A DNA stretch of 64,000 nt from Girardia tigrina (Eukaryota > Platyhelminthes > Tricladida > Dugesiidae). The position numbers and the translations under genes are program-made. Positions 55,425 to 64,000 of the stretch are shown here, piece after piece (position 1 is the stretch's first letter; each line of letters begins with the position of its first letter). Location of the stretch: assembly GCA_001938485.1 (NCBI GenBank), contig MQRK01217781.1, positions 21,683 through 85,682 of the forward strand, written 5' to 3'. The notes under the pieces were generated by a model. The model was given only the letters and a program-made list of their open reading frames with translations. It made no database searches and was not told where the DNA came from.

Positions 55425-55661
55425 GCTGGGGTCAGCGTATGACCCCACAAAACCTGAGTGTGATTTTTTGAGGTGTGATAAAATCATTTTTTATCACAAT
55501 GACAAAAGGAGTAAGGTGCATCTTCTGGTTTTATTTTCTACAACATGTAACAAGAAATGTCACAAAAAAATAAAGCTGCAGAATATTTACTCTTTCCACA
55601 GTCAACTTTGATAAATTACCGTGGGGTCATACGCTGACCCCAGAGACCCTCTAAGGGTTAA
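55425..55661. mobile_element. TTAA-type MITE inside Tigger, fifth family
   Basis: Inverted ends CTGGGGTCAGCGTATGACCC and GGGTCATACGCTGACCCCAG; the right side continues AGAGACCCTCTAAGGGTTAA, ending at TTAA 55658-55661. The left outer part (TTAACCCTTAGAGGGTCT expected) is missing, so the copy is truncated. It is nested in the Tigger element and therefore younger than it. Confidence 0.7.
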
Positions 55662-56101
55662 AACAGGTTGCTTCTCGCTATAACGAAGAAATTTCTCGGT
55701 CCCGTGCACTTCGTTATAATGGGGTTCCACTGTATATATAATTTATTATAAATAAAAAATAAATAGTAGGGTACTACAATAACAAATGAACAGTTTCGTA
55801 GCGGAATGGTAGAAATTTTTCATTACAAAGACATAACCAAAAAATAGAATTAGTAAGGAATCCAAAAATATTACTTACGAAAATAATGAAAAATTCAAAA
55901 AATTATTACAAATAAAAAAAAGTACAATTTTAAACAAATTTTTAGTAAATTGATGTTTCTAATCCGTGCATCTTTAATCCGACAGGTCCGAAAATCCCCT
56001 GCCTTAATTAAATATTTATTTAAATAAATATATATCCTATAAATTTTTTCGGACAGTTTTTCGCATTTGAAGTACTGACTATTTGACAAGGAATTATTTG
56101 T

Positions 56102-56449
56102 TTGATTGTTAAAGGGAGGGGTATTAAAAGCGAATGGAGACGAGCTAAACTTCAATCAGACAAGGACGAGCTCAAAACCAAATTTGAAGACGTCAACAAA
56201 CGCACGATCGAATATAAACTACACGCCGATGAGTTAAAAGAGAAAACCACAACAATCGAAGCTCAATTACGAGAACTAGAAACGAATAAATTGAAACTGG
56301 AACAAGATGCTATGAAAAAGGCAATTTCTCATAACGAATCTTTGACTAAATATGCAGTTTTAGAACACAGATTAGCGAAAATTGTGATAAAAGACAATCA
56401 AATCAAACATTCAAGACAAATAAATTATATGTTCGCACAAATATTCTAA
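56102..56449 (+). CDS. coiled-coil protein fragment
   Basis: 115 codons, Lys/Glu-rich with heptad spacing over most of its length (DKDELKTKFEDVNKRTIEYK, LKEKTTTIEAQLRELETNKL, AVLEHRLAKIVIKDNQIKHS). GC is higher than in the flanks from 56130. The first dozen residues are probably intron or UTR; AG at 56130 (GTATTAAAAG) is a plausible acceptor. It may be the last exon of a host coiled-coil protein, but no family can be named from a coiled coil. Confidence 0.5.
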   Translation: MIVKGRGIKSEWRRAKLQSDKDELKTKFEDVNKRTIEYKLHADELKEKTTTIEAQLRELETNKLKLEQDAMKKAISHNESLTKYAVLEHRLAKIVIKDNQIKHSRQINYMFAQIF

Positions 56450-56502
56450 TTTCCAATTGTCCGCAATTTTTTTCTGTTAATTAAAACAACTGTTTTACTG
56501 TA

Positions 56503-56911
56503 TCAGTCGTTTTCCTCATCACACGCCACCGTGATGTCATCATCATCAATTTCAAAATCTTCTAACCACCCAGGAGCGCGACGAACCCTCCTCGGTCGGC
56601 TTGTCGCCGCATCAAAAACTGCCTCTCCTACCTCCTCCTCAATTCGACTCTTCATTGCGCTCTTGCTGTGGGCCTTCTCCATCGATTCCAACCTCGTTCA
56701 TGTCAACTCGTTCTGATATTGCTGGCACACGTCTAAAATCGGCCACGTGCCTAGGAATTCCGTCTACCTCGACAGACTTTTCAGAATTGATTCGAGACAC
56801 CACTCCTTTAGTCCACCTTGTCGTGCACCTTGCGCCACCCGGCTTCACATACGATTGCTCACCGGGTGCAAATTCCACTCCATACCGTTGTTCGATCATA
56901 GAAGTCGTCAT
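56503..56911 (-). pseudogene. Ty3/gypsy-type integrase C-terminus and Pol tail
   Basis: Minus strand 56911 down: YGVEFAPGEQSYVKPGGARC, TTRWTKGVVSRINSEKSVEV, DGIPRHVADFRRV, then after a frame change EEEVGEAVFDAATSRPRRVR followed by RAPGWLEDF. Integrase C-terminal SH3-like domains of gypsy-type Pol read G-x-x-V-x-V-(R/K)P ... RCTT-x-W-x-x-G-x-V ... VDG-x-PRH-x-x-D-x-R, and such Pols end in RRSxRxxxPPxxLxDF. The rest of the element is missing. Confidence 0.8.
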
Positions 56912-57439
56912 TGAAAATCGCCACTCATACGAGAAGATTCCATTGCTGACACTGAATCACCGCTTAAACCTGTTTTTGGGGTCAAAGTATAATAGTATAC
57001 CATCTCTAAAAAACTTATAAAACTTTCATTTATAATAAATAAAATAATAAGAAAGCTCAGTGGAAATATTTTGAAAAAATATTTTACATGTAAATAACGA
57101 CATTCAAATTCGACCTGCAAGTGGTAATGAAAATCCAATTATAGTGCAGGATTTATTCCTTTGAAAAGTTCTTTCTGGTTAAACTGATTTGACAGTAATA
57201 TTTTGGAAAATAGAGGATCGAATGATATATCAGAGAAAATGTCAGATACTTCAAAGAAATTTCACTGAAATGGCCATTGCCGTGATGACAATGGTATATG
57301 AGAAAGTCCCTCAAAGTCTTATATTCTTTTGATTCGAACTTTAGAAAATGTTGAACAAATGTGACAAATTTGGCGTAATTTGTGATTGGTCGTTTTCTTT
57401 TTGGTGACTCGCTTCGATTTTTGAAATTTATAAAATTGA

Positions 57440-57790
57440 AAGAGTAATATTGCTGAGCATAAAAAAACGTGTAAATGTAATATAAGCATAAATGATTTTA
57501 AGATTTTGTGCAAGCATTTTAAAAATTATTGGGAGAGAGTGTCATGTGAAGCATTGTTGATAAGATCATGTGATCCTAAAATCAATGTTCAAACAGCACT
57601 CTCAACTAATTTGTTAAGAGTTTTCGATTAGACTTACATAAGTGATTACATAATCATTCTTTTCATATATAAAAGCAATAAAAAAGAACATAATCAGTGA
57701 TCTGATGATGACGGTTAAACCATCGAAATATATTATCCTGAAATATATTTTTAAATGGCGTTTATTTGTTTATAAAGTTTGGAATGTTTG
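57440..57790 (+). mobile_element. Penelope-like element 3' end, third copy
   Basis: 57440-57630 reads, in one frame, KNFKNYWERVSCEALLIRS-like residues ([39 protein letters not shown] then stop), matching the C-termini at 12.7 and 52.3 kb. It is followed by the 3' end with motif copy 7 and the terminal ATGGCGTTTATTTG. Only the last about 55 codons remain. Confidence 0.85.
57702..57729 (+). ncRNA. hammerhead-like motif (copy 7)
   Basis: CTGATGAT, GACGGT-TAA-ACCATC (one C-A mismatch in the stem), GAAAT. Confidence 0.45.
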
Positions 57791-57799
57791 TTTTTTGTA

Positions 57800-58352
57800 A
57801 TGAATACAAACAAAACGATTGACAAAGTAAATGAAACCAAATTGAAATGCGAAATCGTGAATTCCAAAGGTTCATGGCACAGCGGATGCAATGAGAGTTG
57901 TTGGGTCTACGTTGACGGACTGGGATACGAATAATCCGAGGGCGATGTTGCTTGTGTTTTTTTTCTCAATATGCAGAGATCGTTAATTTGAATCTCATTC
58001 GCGACCGACGCACTGGTCGATCGAGCGGATTTTGTTTCGTTTACCATGAGGATAAAAGAAATGGTCAAACATTGATAGTCGATCATGTCGAGGATTGCAA
58101 ACTGCCGGTTCTCGATAAGGACGAGAAAGACGTGTTGAAGAAGTTAATCTGTGAGCGCGGAAACGGACCGGAGCACGTGGAAATATTAACAATTACAGAT
58201 CAAATCGGAGGAAGGCAAAAGGCGATTGTATTTGGGAGTAGATGAGTTCGAATGGAGGAGGAGAGTAAGGTGAGCTTCAATCCTTTCCCCCCTGCTTCCC
58301 TCATTAAACCCACCAACCCCAGGACGCCGCTACCATGCTGCGCCTGCTCTAA
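57800..58352 (+). pseudogene. RBMX2/Ist3-like RNA-binding protein gene, decayed
   Basis: Reads MNTNKTIDKVNE ... GSWHSGCNESCWVYVDGLGY, then TAA, SEGDVACVF, a frameshift in a T8 run, FSQYAEIVNLNLIRDRRTGR and SSGFCFVYHEDKRN, then jumps to TLIVDHVEDCKLP. RBMX2 (spliceosomal Bact/RES complex) has SWHSEYKDSAWIFLGGL, TEGDIICVFSQYGEIV, TGKSKGFCF and VDHVSNYRAP, so about 15 residues of the RRM are missing between DKRN and GQT. RNP1 and RNP2 are kept. A TGA (58243; CGA decay likely) precedes RMEEESK, a 53-nt intron 58270-58322 (GTGAGC..CCCCAG) and DAATMLRLL stop. Because an intron is retained, it is a duplicated gene copy rather than a retroposed one, or a real gene with sequence errors. Confidence 0.72.
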
Positions 58353-58369
58353 CACTAACACATATGTTC

Positions 58370-58610
58370 AAGGTATAATGAATTTAATGAACAAATTACC
58401 CTAAATTAGCAAGAGAACAAATAAACCTAGAAGGAGAAAATAAGATTTTTTTACTTGTCAGGAATGACTTCATATTTTGTTTCTTTTTTGAATCGATGTT
58501 TTGAAACGATGTCTTTTGAATCACATAAAATAGACTTCCCTCAAAATACATAAAGGCCGATATGGTGAATCGAGGTTGAAGATACATGGGAAGAGGATTA
58601 AACTTGCTTT
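58370..58610. repeat. dispersed repeat, copy 2
   Basis: Same order of strings as 53330-53520 with an extra internal segment (58473-58540). Confidence 0.7.
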
Positions 58611-59345
58611 TCTTCTACCGACATGGATTTCTTTTACTAGTCCGATTTCCATATCCATTTGTATAGTAATACCTTTCTTACGGTTTTCTCGTCTTAATAG
58701 ACCACTACATTTAAACTTATATAACTGTTAAATTGATCGATTATCGCGAGTATATATTGATATCCATAATTATTTCTTTGAAACGGTTCGCAGAAATTCA
58801 TATATAGTTTTGGAAGTTTTCATTCGCGCATTGTTTCATGTGTTTCTCTTTTGTTTTCGCTGTTAGGGTCTTCGTCTACTGACAATTTTAACAGCTTTTT
58901 ACAATTTCCTTTATTGTTTTACTCATATCATCAATATCGAAGTCATCTTTTAAATAATTTTAAGTTTTCTTGCTACCAGCGTGACATATGTTACGACAGA
59001 GATATTTGAGTAACCGAACGTATCTCGAAAGAAAACCCCTTGCAATCCACACCCCGTACGCCCGAGACCATTGGAGAGAATTGTGAGGATAGTCTAGCTC
59101 GATTATCCCCGATTAGTTTTAAATTGGTCCCAAACATTTTGGGGCAGTGAAAATGCGAGGAATTTCCCTGAGTCCGTCCCAATTACCGCTTGCGGTTTCC
59201 AAGAGTCTCTTGAGGCTTCCTAAAATAAAATAGAAAAGTTAACAATTTTAATTAACTTAATTATATTACCTTGAGAATTTATAAAGTCCATTTGAAAGTT
59301 TACCAAAAATCCACCCGATGATTCTATGTACGAGAATTCATCGTT
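58611..59345. other. no gene identified
   Basis: 58990-59215 is GC-richer and open on the minus strand in pieces (KMFGTNLKLIGDNRARLSS), perhaps retroelement-derived, not recognised. Confidence 0.35.
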
Positions 59346-60060
59346 GTTTACCTTCGTGGTAAACTTTGCACGAACATCCTGCAGGTCGCGAAATGACTGC
59401 AGATGTTGCACCCGCAAGGCAGGATGTCGCAGAGACAACGACCGACGTGAAACAAACAGTGCCGACGAATCTACTACCACAGTGTTTATTCCGTGGCCAA
59501 ATAAACTTCCTGCCAAATAAACATTCAACTCCGAAGGGTATAAAGACCCGACACAAGCCCCACGCAAACAGAACGAAAAAATTTTAATTTGATAAATTTT
59601 GATTTAATAATTTTCAATTCGATAATTTTCAATTTGACAGTTTTATTTTCAATTCGACAATTTTATTTTCCATTATTATCGCACACTTTGGCAACGCACA
59701 TTTTGCACAGCACTTTGCAGCACAATTTTTCTATTTGATTTATATTCCAAAATATTATTTCAATTTGTTGGCAAGCGTTTAACCTGTACTCAGCGACGAA
59801 ACTATCAGTTATATTCACTAATTTGGGAGAAAAAGAACACCGAGAGGTATCATCATTGTTTGGGTCTATTCATTTCATCTCATTATATTTCATTTGTCGT
59901 TTTATTATGTTTGATAATTATAATTTTCGCTTTAATTGATAATTTGTTGAACTATTTCACGTCGTGTTACTCCTAATTCTATTTCCAATTTATTAAACAG
60001 TTGCAGTTTTAATTGAAATATTAAATAAATATTCAAATCCTTATTGTTGATTTATTTCAT
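59346..60060 (+). mobile_element. possible LTR of a gypsy-like element
   Basis: GC-richer block with TATA-like GGGTATAAAGACCC at about 59538, AATAAA strings (59499, 59514, 60025) and no coding, followed by a coding-like stretch VVYQRYDVGSFPYQRTERSG at about 60126. The layout is LTR-like, but the TG..CA borders, target duplication and partner LTR were not found. Confidence 0.3.
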
Positions 60061-60206
60061 TAACGTTATTTAATATCGATATGATCAATGCGAGGAGGAG
60101 ACGTTTTATTAAAACGGAATCGATAGAAGTTGTGTACCAGAGATACGATGTTGGTTCCTTCCCGTATCAAAGGACCGAGCGGAGCGGTCTTTGGGTTCGG
60201 GTATGT

Positions 60207-60611
60207 CAGTGGTTCTCAACTAATTTAAAAACGCGGAACACAATTCACATGAATTTTTTTACGCGGAACACTGACAAAAAATTCATTGAAAAATTCTCTA
60301 TCGAACGTATTATTTCGTTTNNNNNNNNNNNNNNNNNNNNNNNNNNNNNNNNNNNNNNNNNNNNNNNNNNNNNNNNNNNNNNNNNNNNNNNNNNNNNNNN
60401 NNNNNNNNNNNNNNNNNNNNNNNNNNNNNNNNNNNNNNNNNNNNNNNNNNNNNNNNNNNNNNNNNNNNNNNNNNNNNNNNNNNNNNNNNNNNNNTGTTTG
60501 ATTTGTATCTTAAATGCAAATTTAAAGATAAAATGTAGATATTTTCGCGGAACACTGAAAGCGGATTCGCGGAACACTGATGTGCCGCGGAACACGGGTT
60601 GAGAACCACTG
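60207..60611. mobile_element. hAT-type MITE with perfect 8-bp duplication, spanning a gap
   Basis: Ends CAGTGGTTCTCAACT and, inverted, CAGTGGTTCTCAACCC; flanked by GGGTATGT (60199-60206, 60612-60619). The subterminal motif GCGGAACAC occurs five times. Positions 60321-60494 are N, so the inner part is unknown. Confidence 0.92.
60321..60494. other. assembly gap (174 N)
   Basis: Run of N inside the hAT MITE; reading frames across it are meaningless. Confidence 1.
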
Positions 60612-60619
60612 GGGTATGT

Positions 60620-62310
60620 GATCGGATCGTACAAGCAAAATTATTGTAAATAATTGTAATTAGTTCCTGTACGATAATCTTCTGAACAATTTAAAAATTT
60701 TTTTTATTTTCTTTATGATATCGTAATTTAAGATAAAAAGATTTGGGATTTAATGGTGATAACTGATTAATTCTTAATACCCTTGAGTGTATCATTTTAT
60801 TTTTCTTGGTTTATTTTAACAGTAATTTCATTAATGGATTTTAAACACTTAGTTTTAATGTTTATAATATTGTAAATAAATAATATTGTTAATATATAAA
60901 TAACAGTAAGTAAAATAATAAAATATTAATTAAAATATTAAATATAAATGCTTAAAAATAGATAGATAATATTAATTTTAAACATTTGCAATTTTCTCGT
61001 TTTATTTGTCTTGGCTTTCTTCCTAATTAAATTAATTTGATCCGTATATGATTGCTCAGAAGTTTAACGGTTTCCTTTTGCGATGACACAATAAATTTAA
61101 ACTGCTCGAAAGTTCATGGTTAATGTAATCGAAACTAAAGTTAAAAAAAGAGGAAAAACTATAAAAAGGAAGTTGAAAATACTGTTCGAAGTAATTCTGG
61201 TTAACTGAGTAGTGGTCATTTCGAACCGACTACTGGGAACAAAACAAACCCGATTTCTTCGTGCCAAATGAAAATTTTTATTGTCGGCTTGATTACCGAA
61301 ATAGATGATCACAAAATTTCCTTGACCGTCTCTAATAATGAGCAGTCTATGACAGAGTCAGGAATGTCAAGTTAAAGCTTTTCAACACTTCAGAGCTCAA
61401 AAACTTTAATATTTAGATTTCACTAATTTAATAAATTCATTATTCATTCCTATTTTAACTACATTTTTTGTAAACGATCAAAAGTTCTTAAGAAATTTTC
61501 TTTAATAAGTAGTAATAATTAATTTTCTTTTGTCTTATTAATATTGGATTCCATTTTAAAAGTAATTAACCGATCTCTCATTGTACCGTATGTAAAATAT
61601 TTGATTACACCTAACAAAGATGTGTCTCCTGAGGTACATGTCCTTTAAACAAATATGATATTCGAATTATAAATGCTATCCAACTAAAGTAATATAATAT
61701 AACTGTGATGATAAAGAGGCGATTATTGATTGAGAATGTCGATGGATTTTTGAATTGACCAGATGCCGAATAAAACAAAAACCATAAAATTTAAAAACCA
61801 AAAAACTGCTGATCGATTGGAATTATTTTCTTGCGAACTGAAATTCGATAACCCTATATTCGATAATCAATGACTTGATTTTACAATAATTTGCATCATT
61901 TGAAGTATTTATCTCGATCAGTGCGACGGTAATAATAATATTGAATTGAAATTTCAACAAAAAATCTTTATTTACAACATTGGATTTTTTATGTTTTATA
62001 CATTTAAACAAAATCCTTGTATAAAAAATATTGAATTAGCAAAATATCAATTAATAATTCTGTAAATAATACAAATCGATTTTTAACACTTAAATATTTC
62101 AAATATTTCATTATAAATTTTTCCATTGAATAATACACATAATTGTTGTGGTACACAACAATAACTAATAATGTAATTGGAGTAAAGCTCAACCATTAAA
62201 CAATCTTGATCATAAACTACCAAGGTATTAGAGGAGCGGCATATCGCTTCGATCATAGTTTTCATACTACATAAATTATCAAGTTCTCAAACTCTCATTG
62301 TTACTCACAT
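60620..62310. other. AT-rich spacer
   Basis: No gene or clear repeat. Open frames at 61097, 61823, 62004 and 62083 (minus) are AT-rich and unsupported. Confidence 0.45.
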
Positions 62311-62313
62311 AAA

Positions 62314-63130
62314 TCACCATCCGACACAATCAAACTGATATACAACCGAACACGAATATGAAATATAATATGTAAAGATATATGAATTTATATAAATATG
62401 TGAATATAAATATAATTTAAATACCACAGAGATGAAGGACCTTCGGCAATGACACAGGGTGCTCGTAGCATGCAAGGGGCACGCGGGCAGTTCGACGTTT
62501 GTTTCCGTGGGATCCCCTTCGTCTTTCAGCGATAACGTAATGTGAAGTATAGTCCTAATTCGAATTAAAGTCATCCCCTCCAGAAGCTCAACCACCAGTC
62601 GGGTCATCCTCGGTTCTGGTTAAGAACCCGAAGGCGCTCCGACACAACCCGTTGATGTGAGTGAAGGAGTCGTGTCTGTTCTCCATTGACATGTAATTAG
62701 TTGAGTTTGATAGAGTTGCCGTTGAACTCTAATGGAAAACGGATGGGAGCTCGGAGTCATCATTAATGTTGTTTGAAGGGGAGCACGACACATATCATCT
62801 TGTGTAAATCTTCCAAAAATATGGTATTGATGCACACTCTAATACTGAATTCTTCTGTCAGACAAGAGACACATTGTTTTAAAGTTTTTTGACAATCTTC
62901 CTCAATCCACTGTATCATTCTATCGACAGTTTCTTGTGTCTTTTTAGTTTTCTGCACTCTCCTTTTGAAAGTGGCTTGTTTTGATTGTTGCGAATCCAAT
63001 TATAAGCTCTTCTTGTATTTATTTCGTAGAGGTCACTGGCTGACTTCCAATCACCTCCATTTTCATAGATTTCTTAAATTTTTCGACGGGCACTTCTGTC
63101 ATTTTTATTATATTTTCTGCGTGGCATGAT
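62314..63130 (-). pseudogene. Tc1/IS630-like transposase remnant
   Basis: Minus strand 63130 down: MPRRKYNKNDRSARRKI, then EIYENGGDWKSASDLYEINT and RRAYNWIRN, a helix-turn-helix as in eukaryotic IS630/Tc1-type transposases; then MIQWIEEDCQKTLKQCV and SIRVCINTIF, the second HTH; then decayed pieces (HVNGEQTRLLHSHQ, ILHITLSLKDEGDP). The Asp catalytic motifs cannot be recognised. GC is clearly above background in 62440-62780. Family assignment rests on the HTH part only. Confidence 0.5.
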
Positions 63131-63757
63131 GATTGGTTTTTTTTATAAATTGATGAAATAAAACAAATATAGAAGGAATGCAATTTTTACTATTACATAC
63201 ATCAAAAGTGAAAAAATCAAATTCAAGATATTCTTAAATAATTCAAGAGATATTTATATTTGACATTTATTTTCATATTTATATTTTTGTTAAATTGATT
63301 TTCAATTATATGAAATTGAATTGTAAAAGGTATAGCAATATTAAATGTCAGACGTGCAATACAATTGCCTGTTGATATATGTAAGCAGTATGAATTATTG
63401 TGTATGATACTCCGTTTAATATGTATTACGATGCACATATAATTAATTTGGATAAATGTATACACCCGTTTATACACATATAATTTATAAGGGCCCTCTT
63501 ACATTGAATAAGGGCACTAGATGAATCTATTTATAGATTTGTGATATATTCTGATATTTTTTTGTGATATATTTTGGATTTATTTTGAATTACAATAAAA
63601 AATCAATAATAAGTAAGATTTTTTTAATAAATTTATTTATTGATTTAAATTTTTTATACAACCTTTTACAATTTTTTTTCAAATATACAAAAAAATTTTT
63701 TTAATCAATCTCCGTTTATGTCAATCTTCATAAGCGAAGAAGGAAAAAAAATTTTGA
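63131..63757. other. AT-rich spacer
   Basis: No gene seen. Confidence 0.45.
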
Positions 63758-63897
63758 TGTGGCGATAGTATTCTTTTAGATTAGAATAATCGCCACTAGA
63801 TATTTGGCTTGTTATTAAGCCTGACAGCAGGTCCTGTCTTTGAGACGGGGTCATCTCCGAAATCCCCGGCGCTAATGTTAGTGCCGATCGAACGCTT
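63758..63897. other. run of consecutive hairpins, possible structured RNA or LTR end
   Basis: In order: TGGCGAT-AG-TATTCT loop AGAATA-ATCGCCA (13 pairs, one bulge); GGCTT loop AAGCC; GACAG loop CTGTC; GAGA loop TCTC or GGGG..CCCC; CGGCGCTAATGTTAGTGCCG (9 pairs, 2-nt loop). GC-richer than the flanks and not coding. No known ncRNA recognised. Confidence 0.4.
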
Positions 63898-64000
63898 CTC
63901 TTCAGTTAAATATATTATAAATATTTACGAATTTCGATTTGCTTTTTGTCGTAATGGTTCACTTTTCTCAGAATCGTTCGATATACTCCTAAAATTGTAC

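Larger units (their letters stand above)
53978..55732 (+). mobile_element. pogo/Tigger-type DNA transposon, internally deleted
   Basis: Terminal repeats CAGCGGAACCCCGTTATAAG and, inverted, CAGTGGAACCCCATTATAAC, with TA-rich target on both sides. Subterminal repeats of GTTATAACGAA occur inside the left end (54054, 54069, 54130) and right end (about 55678), as in pogo-group elements. It carries only the C-terminal part of the transposase. Confidence 0.87.

Noticed and set aside
57319-57513. Minus-strand 64-codon open frame
   Set aside because: Overlaps the Penelope 3' remnant on the plus strand and has no supported product.
60081-60634. Open reading frames of 99-173 codons
   Set aside because: They run through 174 N and over a MITE; apparent length is an artefact.
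62004-62265. Overlapping minus-strand open frames
   Set aside because: AT-rich, overlapping each other, no recognisable domain.
1-64000. CRISPR arrays, operons, Shine-Dalgarno sites
   Set aside because: The window is eukaryotic; no regularly spaced repeats with unique spacers were seen.

Overview
This is a eukaryotic, almost certainly metazoan, AT-rich window in which a few host genes sit in a dense field of decayed transposable elements. The evidence is spliced genes with GT..AG introns (ubiquinone methyltransferase COQ3, PP2A scaffold A/PR65, a GRB2-type SH3 protein) and animal-type mobile elements (mariner, Tc1, pogo/Tigger, piggyBac, hAT, MULE with FLYWCH finger, Penelope-like elements, LINE, Ty3/gypsy, BEL/Pao). 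Introns fall into two classes: about 45-62 nt, or several kb and packed with repeats. That would fit a small-bodied or parasitic invertebrate such as a myxozoan or orthonectid, but the taxon is a guess.

Layout. 0-5 kb: Penelope terminal fragment, broken MULE, decayed minus-strand LINE, TTAA MITE. 5-12.4 kb: mostly AT-rich spacer, with a short minus-strand ORF, a Tc1-derived 490-bp element, a Penelope-end foldback and an unrecognised minus-strand spliced gene (9.5-10.4 kb). 12.4-16 kb: Penelope GIY-YIG fragment and a near-complete piggyBac with TTAA ends. 16.7-18.3 kb: an intact intronless protein with two RING fingers (minus). 18.6-25.5 kb: Ty3/gypsy and BEL/Pao wreckage, a possible OB-fold gene with a frameshift, and a 550-bp foldback.

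26.1-36.2 kb: COQ3 on the plus strand, six exons that I joined by hand. Its introns hold a SEC22 pseudogene, a TTAA MITE, a 1.28-kb mariner, a hAT remnant and a reverse transcriptase remnant. 38.7-39.4 kb: the GRB2-like SH3 protein. 41.2-53.1 kb: PP2A subunit A on the plus strand, six exons, each exon length divisible by three. Its introns hold MITEs, a Penelope element, a Tc1 piece and two antisense nuclear rRNA fragments (18S, convincing; 28S, probable). 53.3-64 kb: palindromic repeat, hAT MITE, Tigger, gypsy integrase tail, a third Penelope 3' end, a decayed RBMX2-like gene with a retained intron, a hAT MITE spanning an assembly gap, a transposase remnant, and a run of hairpins near the end.

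The most interesting recurring signal is a short motif, CTGANGAT + hairpin + GAAAT (one copy has TAAAT). It occurs seven times, always at Penelope-like ends, with stem sequences that change in compensated fashion. This looks like a hammerhead-ribozyme-type core. A second theme is a set of different short elements bounded by TTAA, implying piggyBac-type activity. No operon-like arrangement is seen; the host genes are unrelated housekeeping and signalling functions.
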